From positions 7,032,317 to 7,096,316 of the forward strand of contig NZ_KB217478.1 of the NCBI RefSeq assembly GCF_000331305.1: a stretch of 64,000 bases of DNA. The letters are read 5' to 3'. Position numbers and translations under genes: made by a program. Below the pieces are notes generated by a model. It was not told the origin of the DNA and ran no database searches. It worked only from the letters and a program-made list of their open reading frames with translations. Shown here piece by piece: positions 1 through 9,682 of this stretch. This stretch comes from Calothrix sp. PCC 7103 (GTDB lineage Bacteria > Cyanobacteriota > Cyanobacteriia > Cyanobacteriales > Nostocaceae). Numbering within the stretch: the first letter of the stretch is position 1; each line of letters opens with the position of its first letter.

Positions 1-693
1 ATGCCATACTTGATTATTGAAACAAACTGCTGTACCCATTGCTCCTAAACAGCTATGAACTTGGTTTTCGTACTCTGAAATATCACCATCACAGAATTTA
101 CCAAATAAATGTGAACCAGGAATTACTTGTGTTGGCCCATTTTCTTTTGAGAGTACGTCAGTCAAGTAATAATTGACAGTAAATGCAAGTACGTTAAGAC
201 GAATATTAGTTAAAGGTTTACCATCAAGTGACAAAACGTGAGGTGTATCATCTTGATGCCATTTATTTTTAGCTAACCCGTCTGTATCTGGAGGGACTAT
301 AAATGAGTTATTATGGATAACGTGAACAGTATTAGCGTTCGGAAGTCCATCGTCCATAGAATAACCTGCTCCATTGGCGCCACCAATTAAATGCTCTGCA
401 AAAGTCACAATTGGTTCGAGCGCAAACAGATTTAAGTTATGTTGCGAATGCTCAAACATCCGCTTTTTCATCATTCCTCTTGATGGATTGTATTTTTCCC
501 CTTCGGTAATTTTAAGAATTTCATCTAAATCGTTTCTTAGATGTTGGCATAGTTCAGGCGCTAACACGTTATGAATAACTAAAAATCCATTTGCGTGAAA
601 AGACTCTACCCATTGATTTAATTGTTCTGTAGTTGTTTCTTTTCCAGCTAAGTATTCGGACATGACTTTTATTACAAAGGTATTTAAATTCAT
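1..693 (-). CDS. Phytanoyl-CoA dioxygenase (PhyH) family protein, partial
   Basis: The gene runs off the left edge, so only the first 231 codons are visible. Translating the minus strand from the ATG at 693 gives an uninterrupted frame. Residues around 145 read KWHQDDTPH, which supplies the HxD iron-binding pair. GPTQVIPGSH follows, a typical strand of PhyH-type Fe(II)/2-oxoglutarate oxygenases. The last visible residues, FNNQVWH, fit the distal iron-binding His. Such enzymes hydroxylate small lipid or secondary-metabolite substrates; the substrate here cannot be told. A second ATG at 663 (MSEYLAG) is an equally possible start, as neither has a clear ribosome-binding site. The family call is firm, the specific role unknown. 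Confidence 0.8.
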   Translation of the reverse strand, partial: MNLNTFVIKVMSEYLAGKETTTEQLNQWVESFHANGFLVIHNVLAPELCQHLRNDLDEILKITEGEKYNPSRGMMKKRMFEHSQHNLNLFALEPIVTFAEHLIGGANGAGYSMDDGLPNANTVHVIHNNSFIVPPDTDGLAKNKWHQDDTPHVLSLDGKPLTNIRLNVLAFTVNYYLTDVLSKENGPTQVIPGSHLFGKFCDGDISEYENQVHSCLGAMGTAVCFNNQVWH

Positions 694-773
694 TATAGGC
701 GCCGAAGCTTTGTATTATCTGGGCGCCAATTATGATTACTACACACCGCGATGGTTTCAAACTTTTCGTATTA

Positions 774-872
774 TCAGCTTTCGCTTAACCCTAATCTACG
801 GCGCATCTCAGTACTAGAAATACCACCTTCTTTTTGGCGACGCGCTCTTGAACGCTTAATCATCTCTATCAT
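774..872 (-). CDS. Small basic ORF downstream of the methyltransferase fragment
   Basis: This 32-residue frame starts at ATG 872, just after the methyltransferase fragment stops at 903. It is strongly basic (KRSRARRQK) and ends RRLGLSES. No family is recognised. It may be a decayed end of a larger gene rather than a functional peptide, since no good ribosome-binding site precedes it. Confidence 0.2.
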   Translation of the reverse strand: MIEMIKRSRARRQKEGGISSTEMRRRLGLSES

Positions 873-902
873 AAACTCTATCCTGCATTACAAACTTTCT
901 AA

Positions 903-1502
903 CTATTTTCGCGATTTTTCCGGATTATAGTAAGGCGATGACTCTACTTTGTTGGCTTTCATAATGGCATCTTTAATATCACTTTTGATATCATCATTAG
1001 CTAACGAATATGCAGCTTCTAATGATTTAATTGCAACAATTCGTGTAGCTTGTATATTTCGAGCATTGTGATAGATTTTTCCTTGTTTTTTAAAGTGTAA
1101 AATATCTTCTTTTATAACTTGTCCATAACGATTTTTAAATTTTCTTTCTTGGCGTGTATGTAAATCCATGCCAAATACTTGATAAGCTATTTCTGTAACT
1201 ATCTCACCATTATAAAAAGCTGTTCCTCTCACGTTGGATTCTCTGCCAACAATAAATATTATCCTGCTATCAGCGCTACATATACGCAAAAGTTCTTGTA
1301 AAGTAGCAGCCATGTCTAAGCAGTATTGAATTACTGTTAAAAATCTATTGGCTCGATGCTTACGATTTGAGCCAAATTCAGATTTAGCTACCTCTAAAAG
1401 GTTCCATCCTAATGCTTCAGTGGAAGCTCGATATTGTTGATGATAGTTGAATACGTTTATATAAGGAGGAGATGTAATAACAAGATTTACTTTGCCAATC
1501 AA
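903..1502 (-). pseudogene. DNA methyltransferase (N4/N6 type), 5'-truncated
   Basis: The frame opens with VNLVITSPPYINVFNYHQQYR. TSPPY is catalytic motif IV of N4-cytosine/N6-adenine DNA methyltransferases. The following text (EALGW, SNRKHR, FLTVIQYCLDMA, FIVGRES) fits the target-recognition and C-terminal part of the cyanobacterial enzymes of this type. No FxGxG S-adenosylmethionine-binding motif is present at either end. The frame can only start at a TTG (1502), three codons after an in-frame TAA, leaving motif IV at residue 10. I see no methyltransferase coding upstream to about 1700. The likely state is a 5'-truncated, inactive gene of 199 codons. An intact enzyme with unusual start is less likely. 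Confidence 0.65.
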
Positions 1503-1712
1503 AGGACTTTATTGATTGCGCGTTGCGAAATTTTTAGCTGATGCTTATCCCTCTTCTGTCACTCTTCGGTTTTTCCTATTATTAATATTTTCCGAACAGA
1601 AGGTATATTAGGGAATGAGCGCATTTGCTCATCTAATTTTTGACATCAATATTAAAAGCCTTTGATAAAGATTGTTATCGTTATTAATACGTAATTTTTT
1701 GGTTTAAAAAAA

Positions 1713-1743
1713 GGGACAGGCAAGGATGCCTATCCCACAAGAG
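1713..1743. repeat. Dispersed hairpin repeat, family A
   Basis: Copy of an intergenic repeat whose core is an inverted repeat AGGCA-(AGGA)-TGCCT followed by CCACAAGAG. It lies just past the end of tkt and could also act as its transcription end. Other copies are near 6.7, 12.4, 12.7, 14.9, 24.8, 32.1, 36.7, 53.8 and 55.4 kb. Confidence 0.8.
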
Positions 1744-1778
1744 GTATATTTAGTACACGTACACGAATATTGGAAAAA

Positions 1779-3803
1779 TTAGCCTAGTACTTTTTTGGCT
1801 GTTGCTAGTACGTTGTCAACGGTGAAGCCGAATTTTTCCATACACACTGGACCAGGCGCCGATGCACCGAATGTGTCGATGCTAACGGTGGCGCCTTCGG
1901 TACCGACATATTTGTGCCAACCGAAGCTTACACCTGCTTCTACAGATACACGCTTGGTAACAGCTTTAGGAAGAACAGATTCTTTGTAAGCTGCGTCTTG
2001 AGCTTCAAAGAGTTCCCAAGAAGGCATTGATACTACACGAACTTTCTTACCTTCACCAGTGAGTTTTTCTGCTGCGGTTACACAAAGGCTAACTTCAGAA
2101 CCTGTACCAATTAAAATGATGTCGGGGGTTCCTTCGCTATCTACAATTGTGTAGGCGCCTTTTGTTACTCCTTCAATTGACGAACCTGCTAAGTTAGGTA
2201 CGTTTTGACGGGTGAAGGCTAGTAATGTAGGAGCGTTAGCTTTTGATTTTTCAATTGCTACTTTGTAGGCACCTGAAGTTTCGGTACCATCAGCAGGACG
2301 GATTACTGTAAGTTCAGGAATTGCGCGTAATGAAGCAATTGTTTCGACTGGTTGGTGTGTTGGTCCGTCTTCACCTTGTCCAATTGAGTCGTGTGTCATT
2401 ACCCATATTGACCCAGCTTCGGATAAAGCAGATAAACGGATAGCAGCACGCATGTAGTCGGTGAAAATTAAGAAGGTCGCACCGTAAGGAATTAAGCCTG
2501 AACCATGCAGTGCCATACCATTAACAATGGCGCCCATACCATGTTCACGTACACCATAGTGAACATTGGGGTTTTCGTAATGTCCTTTTTGGAAGTCGCC
2601 TTTACCTTTAATTTCCGTTAAGTTGGAGTGGGTTAAGTCAGCCGAACCACCAATTAACTCAGGTAGTACTGTTGCTAATTTGTTAAGACAAGTTTCGGAA
2701 TGTTTACGAGTTGCAACACCTTTATCTTCAGGAGTGTAGGTAGGTAGTACCTTTTCCCAACCATCAGGAAGTTTGCCGCTAATGTAACGTTCAAATTCTG
2801 CTGCTTCTGAAGCGTACTTAGCTTTGTAGTCACTTAAAGCTTGGTTCCATTCGCTTTCGGCTTTGGCACCACGCTCAATAGCTTTTTGCATGTGGTCGAG
2901 AGCATCTTGAGGTATAACGAAAGGCTCATGTTCCCAACCTAAATTTTGACGGGTAAGTGCTACTTCATCGTTACCTAATGCGGCGCCGTGAACACCAGCA
3001 GTATTTTGCTTGTTGGGTGAACCATAACCAATGGTTGTTGTCACCTTAATCATCGAAGGCTTATCTGTTACAGATTTTGCTTCTTCAATTGCTTTTGCAA
3101 TAGCTTCTAAATCTGTATTACCGTCTTCGACATGTAGTACATGCCAACCGTATGCTTCAAAACGTTTAGAAACGTCTTCAGTGAATGCTACATCTGTAGA
3201 ACCATCAATTGAGATGTGGTTATCGTCGTACAGAGCTATTAGTTTGCCTAATCCCAAGTGTCCTGCAAAAGAACACGCTTCACCAGAAACCCCTTCCATG
3301 TTACAACCATCACCTAGTATTACGTAGGTGTAGTGGTCAACGATTTTGGCATCAGGTTTGTTGAACTTTGCTGCTAAGTGAGCTTCTGCCATTGCTAAAC
3401 CGACTGCATTAGCAATACCTTGTCCTAATGGTCCGGTAGTAACTTCTACACCTGCTGTTTCAAAGTTTTCTGGGTGTCCAGGGGTGCGTGACCCCCATTG
3501 ACGAAACTGCTTGATATCCTCTATCGTCACGCTATCAAATCCACTTAGGTATAGCAGTGCATACTGCAACATACACCCGTGACCTGCGGACAATACGAAA
3601 CGGTCGCGGTTAAACCACTTTGGATTTTTGGGATTAACCCGCATGAATTTATCCCAGAGTACAAATGCCATTGGAGCGGCGCCCATTGGCAGTCCTGGGT
3701 GTCCAGACTTTGCTTTTTCTACGGCATCGACTGCCAAAAAGCGAATCGAGTTAATACAAATTTCTTCTAGGGTCTTGGTGGGGGTTTGGGTTGCAACAGC
3801 CAT
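1779..3803 (-). CDS. tkt: Transketolase
   Basis: The 674-residue product transfers two-carbon ketol units between sugar phosphates in the Calvin cycle and the pentose phosphate pathway, in the cytoplasm. The thiamine diphosphate site is visible: GDGCNMEG near residue 164, with the NH about 30 residues later (DDNHISID). The pyrimidine-domain Glu lies in VREHGMGAI. Length is normal for the family. The start at ATG 3803 gives [16 protein letters not shown], usual for cyanobacterial homologues. The gene lies downstream of acpP and fabF on the same strand, with a 106-bp gap after fabF, so it may have its own promoter. A family A hairpin follows the stop codon. Confidence 0.97.
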   Translation of the reverse strand: MAVATQTPTKTLEEICINSIRFLAVDAVEKAKSGHPGLPMGAAPMAFVLWDKFMRVNPKNPKWFNRDRFVLSAGHGCMLQYALLYLSGFDSVTIEDIKQFRQWGSRTPGHPENFETAGVEVTTGPLGQGIANAVGLAMAEAHLAAKFNKPDAKIVDHYTYVILGDGCNMEGVSGEACSFAGHLGLGKLIALYDDNHISIDGSTDVAFTEDVSKRFEAYGWHVLHVEDGNTDLEAIAKAIEEAKSVTDKPSMIKVTTTIGYGSPNKQNTAGVHGAALGNDEVALTRQNLGWEHEPFVIPQDALDHMQKAIERGAKAESEWNQALSDYKAKYASEAAEFERYISGKLPDGWEKVLPTYTPEDKGVATRKHSETCLNKLATVLPELIGGSADLTHSNLTEIKGKGDFQKGHYENPNVHYGVREHGMGAIVNGMALHGSGLIPYGATFLIFTDYMRAAIRLSALSEAGSIWVMTHDSIGQGEDGPTHQPVETIASLRAIPELTVIRPADGTETSGAYKVAIEKSKANAPTLLAFTRQNVPNLAGSSIEGVTKGAYTIVDSEGTPDIILIGTGSEVSLCVTAAEKLTGEGKKVRVVSMPSWELFEAQDAAYKESVLPKAVTKRVSVEAGVSFGWHKYVGTEGATVSIDTFGASAPGPVCMEKFGFTVDNVLATAKKVLG

Positions 3804-3909
3804 AATACGATTGTTCTTAACGACGGGTTAGCACTCTCTGACTTAACATTGCCTAAAGAAATTTTAATTTTTTTTAAGCAACTTATCTCATCATCCCTGA
3901 AGCCAATTA

Positions 3910-5166
3910 CTAAGGGACGTACTTCTTAAAGACTAGCGCGACATTGTGTCCACCGAAACCAAATGAGTTGGATAATGCAACATCAACTTTTATTTCTCGG
4001 CTAACGTTTGCTACGTAGTCTAAATCACATTCTGGGTCTGGGGTTTTGTGGTTAATTGTGGGTGGAACCCGGTCGTTGGCTATAGAGAGTACAGATGCTA
4101 CTGCTTCTATACCACCGGAGGCGCCTAAAAGGTGTCCGGTCATCGATTTTGTTGAACTAACTGCTAATTTAGTAGCATGTTCTCCAAACACGGTTTTAAC
4201 GGCGGTGCTTTCTGCGGAATCGTTGGCTGGGGTACTTGTACCGTGAGCGTTAATGTAGCTCACATCGGTTGTAGAAATTGCCGCATCTTTGAGGGCCATA
4301 CGCATTGCTCTTGCGGCGCCTTCATGACCGGGTGGTGGGGATGTATAGTGGAAGGCATCGCACGTCATACCGTAACCGACGATTTCGGCGTAAATGCGGG
4401 CACCTCGGCTTAAAGCATGTTGTAATTCTTCCAATACTAAAATACCCGAACCTTCGCCCATTACAAATCCATCACGGTTTAAGTCAAAGGGACGCGATGC
4501 TGTTGTGGGGTCATCATTACGAAGCGAAAGCGCTCTACACGCAGCAAAACCAGCTATCGATAAAGGCGTAATCGCAGCTTCTGCACCACCACAAATCATC
4601 GCTTGGGCATATCCACCTTGCACCAACCGAAACGCATCACCAATTGCGTTTGAACCTGCTGCACAAGCAGTTACTGGACAGGAATTTGGTCCTTTGGCGC
4701 CAATATGAATCGCAGTTAAACCTGATGCCATATTGGCAATCATCATCGGCACCATAAAAGGACTACAGCGGTCGGGGCCTCGGTTGAGGTAAATAGTTTG
4801 CTGTTCTTCCATCACTTTTAAGCCACCAATACCCGAACCAATCATGACACCGATTTGTTCAGCGTTCAGGTCATTGATAACTAATTGAGCGTCTAGAAGT
4901 GCCTGTTTTGCTGCTGAAACCCCGAATTGCGAAAATCGATCCATCCGCTTGGCTTCTTTGCGATCCATAAAATCTTGCGGGTCAAAGTTTTTGACCTCAC
5001 CAGCAATACGGCAGTCGTGACTAGAGGCATCGAAAAGGGTTATGTTACCGATACCATTGCGTCCACTCGTAAGTCCGTCCCAATATTCCGATGGATTATT
5101 ACCAATTGGTGTAATAGCGCCAACACCAGTTACAACAACACGTTTACGTTTAAAATCTTCTGTCAT
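3910..5166 (-). CDS. fabF: 3-oxoacyl-[acyl-carrier-protein] synthase II
   Basis: This 418-residue condensing enzyme elongates acyl-ACP with malonyl-ACP in type II fatty acid synthesis. The catalytic triad is visible: Cys168 in VTACAAGSN, His308 in [11 protein letters not shown] and His345 in [10 protein letters not shown]. The C-terminus ends in the glycine-rich SFGFGGHN. It follows acpP on the minus strand after 74 bp that contain a perfect hairpin repeat, the usual acpP-fabF order. Length and motifs are complete. Confidence 0.97.
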   Translation of the reverse strand: MTEDFKRKRVVVTGVGAITPIGNNPSEYWDGLTSGRNGIGNITLFDASSHDCRIAGEVKNFDPQDFMDRKEAKRMDRFSQFGVSAAKQALLDAQLVINDLNAEQIGVMIGSGIGGLKVMEEQQTIYLNRGPDRCSPFMVPMMIANMASGLTAIHIGAKGPNSCPVTACAAGSNAIGDAFRLVQGGYAQAMICGGAEAAITPLSIAGFAACRALSLRNDDPTTASRPFDLNRDGFVMGEGSGILVLEELQHALSRGARIYAEIVGYGMTCDAFHYTSPPPGHEGAARAMRMALKDAAISTTDVSYINAHGTSTPANDSAESTAVKTVFGEHATKLAVSSTKSMTGHLLGASGGIEAVASVLSIANDRVPPTINHKTPDPECDLDYVANVSREIKVDVALSNSFGFGGHNVALVFKKYVP

Positions 5167-5200
5167 GACGATAGTTCAGGTGGCTCTAATTAGGTGCGCT

Positions 5201-5230
5201 TGTAGAGACGTGATTAATCACGTCTCTACA
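5201..5230. repeat. Palindromic repeat, family B (TAGAGACG type), between acpP and fabF
   Basis: An uninterrupted palindrome TGTAGAGACGTGATTA pairs with TAATCACGTCTCTACA. Related copies are at 31870, 46314 and 55306, with variable centres and conserved GTAGAGAC arms. Between acpP and fabF it would sit in the mRNA as a hairpin and could lower fabF expression relative to acpP. Confidence 0.85.
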
Positions 5231-5240
5231 GATGTTGATG

Positions 5241-5492
5241 TTATGCGGATGCGGCAACTTTGTTATTGATGTAGTCCACAGCTTCTTGAACGGTGGTAAT
5301 CTTTTCAGCGGCTTCATCAGGGATTTCGATATCGAACTCTTCTTCCAACGCCATTACTAGTTCAACAGTATCAAGTGAATCTGCACCTAGGTCGTTGGCA
5401 AAGTTGGATTGGGGGTTGATAGTAGTCGCTTCTACACTCAATTGGTCAGCTACAATTTTTTTGACCTTCTCAAAAGTTTCCGTTTGGCTCAT
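5241..5492 (-). CDS. acpP: Acyl carrier protein
   Basis: An 83-residue acidic protein that carries growing acyl chains on a 4'-phosphopantetheine arm. The attachment Ser39 lies in [12 protein letters not shown]. The ATG at 5492 is chosen over one five codons upstream because GAGGAATTTAACT precedes it as a ribosome-binding site and [14 protein letters not shown] is the usual cyanobacterial start. It is the first gene of the acpP-fabF pair. Confidence 0.97.
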   Translation of the reverse strand: MSQTETFEKVKKIVADQLSVEATTINPQSNFANDLGADSLDTVELVMALEEEFDIEIPDEAAEKITTVQEAVDYINNKVAASA

Positions 5493-5796
5493 AGTTAAAT
5501 TCCTCAACCAGTTGCTATAATGCGCTTGTCGTGGGCGATTGCTTTAAAAGCATATTACATCTTATCGGAAAAGCGCTCTTCGCGCGTACACGCAAACCCC
5601 AGTTAATATCACTCAATTTATATTTCTAATTTTTCACATACGAATAAAACATTAAATACACAAACCCAAGCATATAACATCCGATGCGCTCTCTCACGCT
5701 TAATGTTTCTTATCACGCTTATTTTTTGATTCACATGCTTCAAGAACGAAGGCACCGAATCGCTATACTTGTGGCAATGATAAAACAGTAATTACT
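5493..5796. other. Divergent intergenic region, acpP / HdrB-like gene
   Basis: About 300 bp between two divergent genes. It must contain promoters for both. I see no RNA gene, repeat copy or clear regulator site here. Confidence 0.4.
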
Positions 5797-6708
5797 ATGG
5801 TATCTCAAAGATTAAAGTACGCTTATTTTCCAGGTTGTGTTGCTCAGGGTGCCTGTGGAGAGCTTCATTTGTCTACTACAGCTTTGGCACGTGCGTTGAA
5901 TATTGAGCTAGTAGAACTTAAAAAAGCTTCTTGCTGTGGTTCTGGCACTTTTAAAGAAGACTCGCAACTACTCGAAGACACAGTTAACGCGCGTAATATT
6001 GCACTAGCTGAAGAACTAAATTTACCTCTATTAACCCATTGCAGTACGTGCCAAGGTGTGATAGGACATGTTGATGAAAGTTTAAAGGAAGCCCAACAAA
6101 GTAACCCAAACTATATCAATAAAGTAAACGGGTTACTGCAAAAAGAAGGTTGTTTACCATATCGCGGCAGTACCGAAGTTAAGCACCTTCTATATGCTTT
6201 AGTAGCAGACTACGGTCTAGAAGAAATTCAAAACCGCGTGACTCGTAAATTAAGTGGGTTAAAATGTGCTGCGTTTTATGGCTGTTACTTGCTGCGCGCT
6301 CAAAAAAACAGTTACGATAATCCCTTCCGACCCGAAGCAATGGAAAATGTGTTTCGAGCAGTTGGAGCAACACCAATATACTACCGAGGTCGTACACAAT
6401 GCTGCGGCTGGCCACTTTCGAGTTACGCGACTACAGAATCATTTAAAATGGCAGGTACTCATATTCAAGATGCTATACAATCTGGCGCCGACTGTATAGT
6501 TACACCTTGCCCCTTATGTCACCTCAACTTAGACTCACGTCAACCTGAAGTCGAAAAAGTTATCGGTCAAAAACTAGGTTTACCTATACTACACTTACCC
6601 CAACTAATAGCCTTAGCACTAGGTATTAGTCCAAAAGAACTAGGCTTAGAACGACATATTGTATCAACCAAACCTGTGTTAGAGAAATTGGGCGCCTTAG
6701 TAGCATAA
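5797..6708 (+). CDS. HdrB-like iron-sulfur protein (CCG domains)
   Basis: The 303-residue protein has two cysteine-rich CCG domains: FPGCVAQGACGE with SCCGSG near residue 48, and AFYGCYLLRAQ with QCCGWPLSSY plus CPLCHLNLDSRQ in the C-terminal half. This matches the heterodisulfide reductase subunit B family. Cyanobacteria lack methanogen heterodisulfide, so this member probably acts in a redox complex, for example a succinate or glycolate-type dehydrogenase membrane partner; that assignment is inference. It starts with ATG at 5797 and stands alone, with no HdrA or HdrC gene next to it. Confidence 0.85.
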   Translation: MVSQRLKYAYFPGCVAQGACGELHLSTTALARALNIELVELKKASCCGSGTFKEDSQLLEDTVNARNIALAEELNLPLLTHCSTCQGVIGHVDESLKEAQQSNPNYINKVNGLLQKEGCLPYRGSTEVKHLLYALVADYGLEEIQNRVTRKLSGLKCAAFYGCYLLRAQKNSYDNPFRPEAMENVFRAVGATPIYYRGRTQCCGWPLSSYATTESFKMAGTHIQDAIQSGADCIVTPCPLCHLNLDSRQPEVEKVIGQKLGLPILHLPQLIALALGISPKELGLERHIVSTKPVLEKLGALVA

Positions 6709-6723
6709 ACTTCTACTCTTGTA

Positions 6724-6752
6724 CTCTTGTGGAGCGGGCATCCCTGCCCACC
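6724..6752. repeat. Dispersed hairpin repeat, family A
   Basis: Inverse-orientation copy, with TCTTGTGGAGCGGGCA then TCCCTGCCC, immediately downstream of the HdrB-like gene. Confidence 0.75.
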
Positions 6753-6809
6753 TCACCCTTAAATTTTGTGTTATGTATATTTCCCTTAAATTTGGGGGGG
6801 TTAATTTGT

Positions 6810-6828
6810 AACGGATGTAACGGATAAA
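6810..6828. repeat. Short tandem heptamer/nonamer repeat (TGTAACGGA)
   Basis: Two adjacent TGTAACGGA units upstream of the HigA-like gene. Related stretches occur at about 32.0 kb and 38.9 kb. They resemble the short tandemly repeated sequences known from filamentous cyanobacteria. Confidence 0.55.
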
Positions 6829-6849
6829 TTATCATTTACTGATATTACG

Positions 6850-7233
6850 ATGATTGAACTGCGTGCTATCAAAACAGAAAATGATTATCGTGCAGCACTA
6901 AGTGAAATAGAAAGGCTTTTTGATGCAGAGCCAAATACACCTGAGTGTGACCGTTTGGACGTTTTGACTACATTGGTCGAAGCTGACGAACAAGGCCATT
7001 ATCCAATTGAGGCGCCTGACCCAATTGAGGCAATTTTATATTATCTTGAAAGTCGTGGGTTATCTAATCGTGATTTAGAAGCAGCGATTGGAAGTGAATC
7101 AAAGGTGGCAGAAGTACTTAATCGTAAGCAGCCTTTAACATTAGAAATGATTCGACGTTTGCATAATCAATTGGGTATTCCTGCTGAGGTTTTGATTCAA
7201 CCTTACACTGTGGAAATGTACAGTGCTTCATAG
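6850..7233 (+). CDS. HigA-like antitoxin / HTH regulator, without a neighbouring toxin
   Basis: The 127-residue protein resembles HigA antitoxins. It has an N-terminal helical part (ENDYRAALSEIERLFDAEP), then a Xre-type helix-turn-helix around residues 75-115 (LSNRDLEAAIGSESKVAEVLNRKQPLTLEMIRRL). HigA usually follows HigB directly, but the 140 bp upstream hold only repeats and no HigB frame, and downstream lies an insertion sequence. It may therefore be a solitary regulator or a leftover of a broken toxin-antitoxin pair. The family call is good; regulation targets are unknown. Confidence 0.8.
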   Translation: MIELRAIKTENDYRAALSEIERLFDAEPNTPECDRLDVLTTLVEADEQGHYPIEAPDPIEAILYYLESRGLSNRDLEAAIGSESKVAEVLNRKQPLTLEMIRRLHNQLGIPAEVLIQPYTVEMYSAS

Positions 7234-7289
7234 CTGTTAAAAATTCAACTACTGTCATCATGCATAAAGTTAGCTTGTATATACTTTAT

Positions 7290-9062
7290 TGGACTTTGGA
7301 CAAAATAGTACGTTTGTGAACTAAAGGACGGATACAGCTTTTTATCCCAGTTATGAGATTAACTGAGTAAAACAAGTATATTTACAGAAAAACTACGCAG
7401 CTTGATGCTGTGGAGTGTTTGATTTTTGACCTTTTTTGATAACAGGATGCTTAACTCTTTTCGTCTGGGTCTGACCCCTCACCCGACCAGTTGCATTTCC
7501 TCTGGGTTCTGGTGAATTTCCTGGTTTTCCAATCTCCGAAATAATTCGTTGAAAATCGCGTTGTACGGTACTGGGGGAAATAATTTTAGCATTGTTTTGC
7601 TCGTGGGGACGTTCCCAAGGCCTTGGTAAATGATTAGATAAGTCCTTTGCAGCCCATAATTGTACGTAGGCGAGCATAACCAGGCGTATCCAATTTTCTT
7701 CATGTTTAACTTCTGGAGTCTGGTAATTAGTCATCAGTAAACGTTGCTTTTTAAATCTAAACATATGTTCGATATCAAACCTTTGCCGATAGCAATGATA
7801 GACTTCTGTCAAGGAAATACGCTCACGTTGCTCACCTATAACTATTAACCACATTGGTTTCCAAACAGCACAACCAGTATCATCAGTGACATTAACCCGA
7901 ACTAAAGTGAAAGGGCATTTATACATTTGTTCTTCTTGAGTTCCCCTCATTAACATATGATGCCAAGCATTAAGCGTTACTGTGAATTGACGACCTTTTT
8001 TAGTAGTACTTTTGATTTGTGCAGTTTCGCGACTGTGGGCGCCAAGTTTCTTTAAGAGCCAAATCAAAGCGTTCACCAAATTTTTTTGGACAACCACGTT
8101 TTTTCTTTTCTTCTTGCATAGGTGGCGCAGAGTAAAAAATTCGATTACTGCGAACTCTGGCAATTACAACCAAATTTTTCTGCTTAGATGCATCAAATAG
8201 GAATGAGCGTTGACTATAAACACTATCGGCAGTTAATACTGATAATTTACCATACCAAGGAAGTGATTCATCGGTCATTAATGCATTAATTTGATCAATG
8301 CCAATACTTATGCCTTTTTTGTTAGTTGGTATTCTTTCTGCTGATAGAGGAATTGACCAGGGAGATGAAGAGTGAACGTCTTTCTCTGGTAAAAGTGAGA
8401 CAAATGAAAAAGAATGACCAACGGATACATGTTTATTACCAGCAACAGTATTTGATTGATAAACATAACTTCTTTCTGACAAAGTTGGAGAGTGAGGACG
8501 AGGATGAGGAGTGGTATCTGTTGCAAATAAATAAAAAGGACGTTTTTCAGGCTGGGGTGTAACCTCAGCAATTAGCCGAGTTAAATTTTTTAACTTCTTT
8601 CTCTTCTTTTTATTACTATCATTAAAATTAAATGATTTTTGAATTGCCTTGTAAAGAGAGCTATAAGTTCTTTCAAATAAAGAACTTAAAGATAACTCGG
8701 CAGGAGAAGAAGCGTTATTTGAGTTACTTTTATTAGCATCAATTAAATCAATAACACTATCACTGTATGATTTAAACAATCCACGTAAATGTTGTCGAAA
8801 AGAGCGGAATTGCGCTATTAATTGATTATGGTTTATTTTTTGCATAGTCTATCAGTAGATTCAGTATATAGTACGTTCCGATAATACTATGTATTGAGAT
8901 ACTGATAGCTATTTTATAACTCACTAAATCAGTACTTAAGTTCGCCTTAGTTCATATCAATGTTCAGCCTAACTAATACAATAAACTGAAAGCATAATTA
9001 ACAATTATTTAAATGTTTTGACGATATTAGTACGCAAACAAACACTTTTTGTCCAAAGTCCA
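7290..9062 (-). mobile_element. Insertion sequence (IS4/IS701-like), 1773 bp, complete ends
   Basis: The terminal inverted repeats begin TGGACTTTGGACAAAA at both ends (16 of 16 bases identical, then partly matching). The element is flanked by a 9-bp direct repeat ATACTTTAT at 7281-7289 and 9063-9071, which marks the exact insertion. Inside is one transposase gene on the minus strand, broken by a frameshift. It inserted directly behind a small gene whose stop codon lies within the duplicated target. Confidence 0.9.
7393..8845 (-). pseudogene. DDE transposase of the insertion sequence, frameshifted
   Basis: Two overlapping frames make one protein. The 5' part (8845 down to about 8040) starts MQKINHNQLIAQFRSFRQ and contains the first catalytic-core Asp region (YLFATDTTPH, VLTADSVYSQRSFLF). 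The 3' part continues with AHSRETAQIKSTTKKGRQF and carries the YRQRFDIEHMFRFKKQRLLM segment with the catalytic Glu and basic residues. The switch occurs near 8035-8060, where the second frame lies +1 relative to the first; this matches a one-base insertion (or loss of two) better than a programmed -1 shift. The copy is probably inactive on its own. Distant members of this group are annotated in cyanobacteria as IS4-like or IS701-like. Confidence 0.85.
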
Positions 9063-9067
9063 ATACT

Positions 9068-9223
9068 TTATCTGAAACTTTTTAATAACCGCACTAATAC
9101 TTTTATAATTACTGAATGCCATTGTTTTACCTTCCACTCGTAAACCCTGTCACTGTCTAATATTTTTATTAAGTTATCAATCGCTTCAATAAGAAATTGC
9201 ATATCTTTAAAGGATAGTTTCAT
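9068..9223 (-). CDS. Small hypothetical protein (51 aa) next to the IS insertion point
   Basis: The frame starts MKLSFKDMQFLIEAIDN with a strong ribosome-binding site (GAGGAAATAAA) before ATG 9223. Its TAA lies inside the 9-bp target duplication, so the IS inserted immediately after it. An upstream 31-residue frame (9220-9315) overlaps it by ATGA. No family is recognised. Confidence 0.4.
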   Translation of the reverse strand: MKLSFKDMQFLIEAIDNLIKILDSDRVYEWKVKQWHSVIIKVLVRLLKSFR

Positions 9224-9315
9224 TTTATTTCCTCTAAACAATATATTGTACTTCTAATTAATTTTATAGAATTTTTCTCCAACCAAAGTGCATTTTTATA
9301 ATCCTCAAGCAGCAT
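9220..9315 (-). CDS. Small ORF (31 aa), coupled to the next small gene
   Basis: The frame MLLEDYKNALWLEKNSIK ends with LEEIK and its TGA overlaps the ATG at 9223 (ATGA). The overlap suggests translational coupling, but no ribosome-binding site is evident and the function is unknown. It may be the 3' piece of the decayed gene starting at 9472. Confidence 0.25.
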   Translation of the reverse strand: MLLEDYKNALWLEKNSIKLIRSTIYCLEEIK

Positions 9316-9330
9316 AATGTTGTAAGGTTT

Positions 9331-9472
9331 TCATAACCAGTGATTCCCACGGTCATTAACTAATTTTAATTCAACAGGAATGTCTGTATCAGGGTTCTAA
9401 TTGAATTTTTTCTTTAACAAGCTCGGTTCCTGACCTTATTGCTGCAAGGCTGGTTGTGCCTACTATAGTCAT
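9331..9472 (-). pseudogene. Decayed small gene with frameshift
   Basis: ATG 9472 opens a frame MTIVGTTSLAAIRSGTELVK that stops at 9389. Moving one frame at that point continues as DTDIPVELKLVNDRGNHWL to a stop at 9331. The joined reading looks like one gene with a frameshift. I do not recognise the family. Confidence 0.3.
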
Positions 9473-9682
9473 ACTACACTCTGATTTAGTTTGTGTTAGT
9501 ACTTATTAGGATGTTTTTAAGGTATTGGTAGAAAGTGTGAAAGGCGCCTCCCCAGGATGTCGTAAACTAATTTTTATGGTGAAGCGAGCGTGCTTATTTA
9601 CTTATGTAATTGTTCGCAAGCCCGAATGTGTTAGTTTAGTTAGACCAAAGAAAAAGTGAAAATAATAGAAATTTAACGTTTT

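Noticed and set aside
5797-6708. True methanogen-type heterodisulfide reductase
   Set aside because: No HdrA/HdrC partner is present and the organism is an oxygenic phototroph, so only the family name is used.
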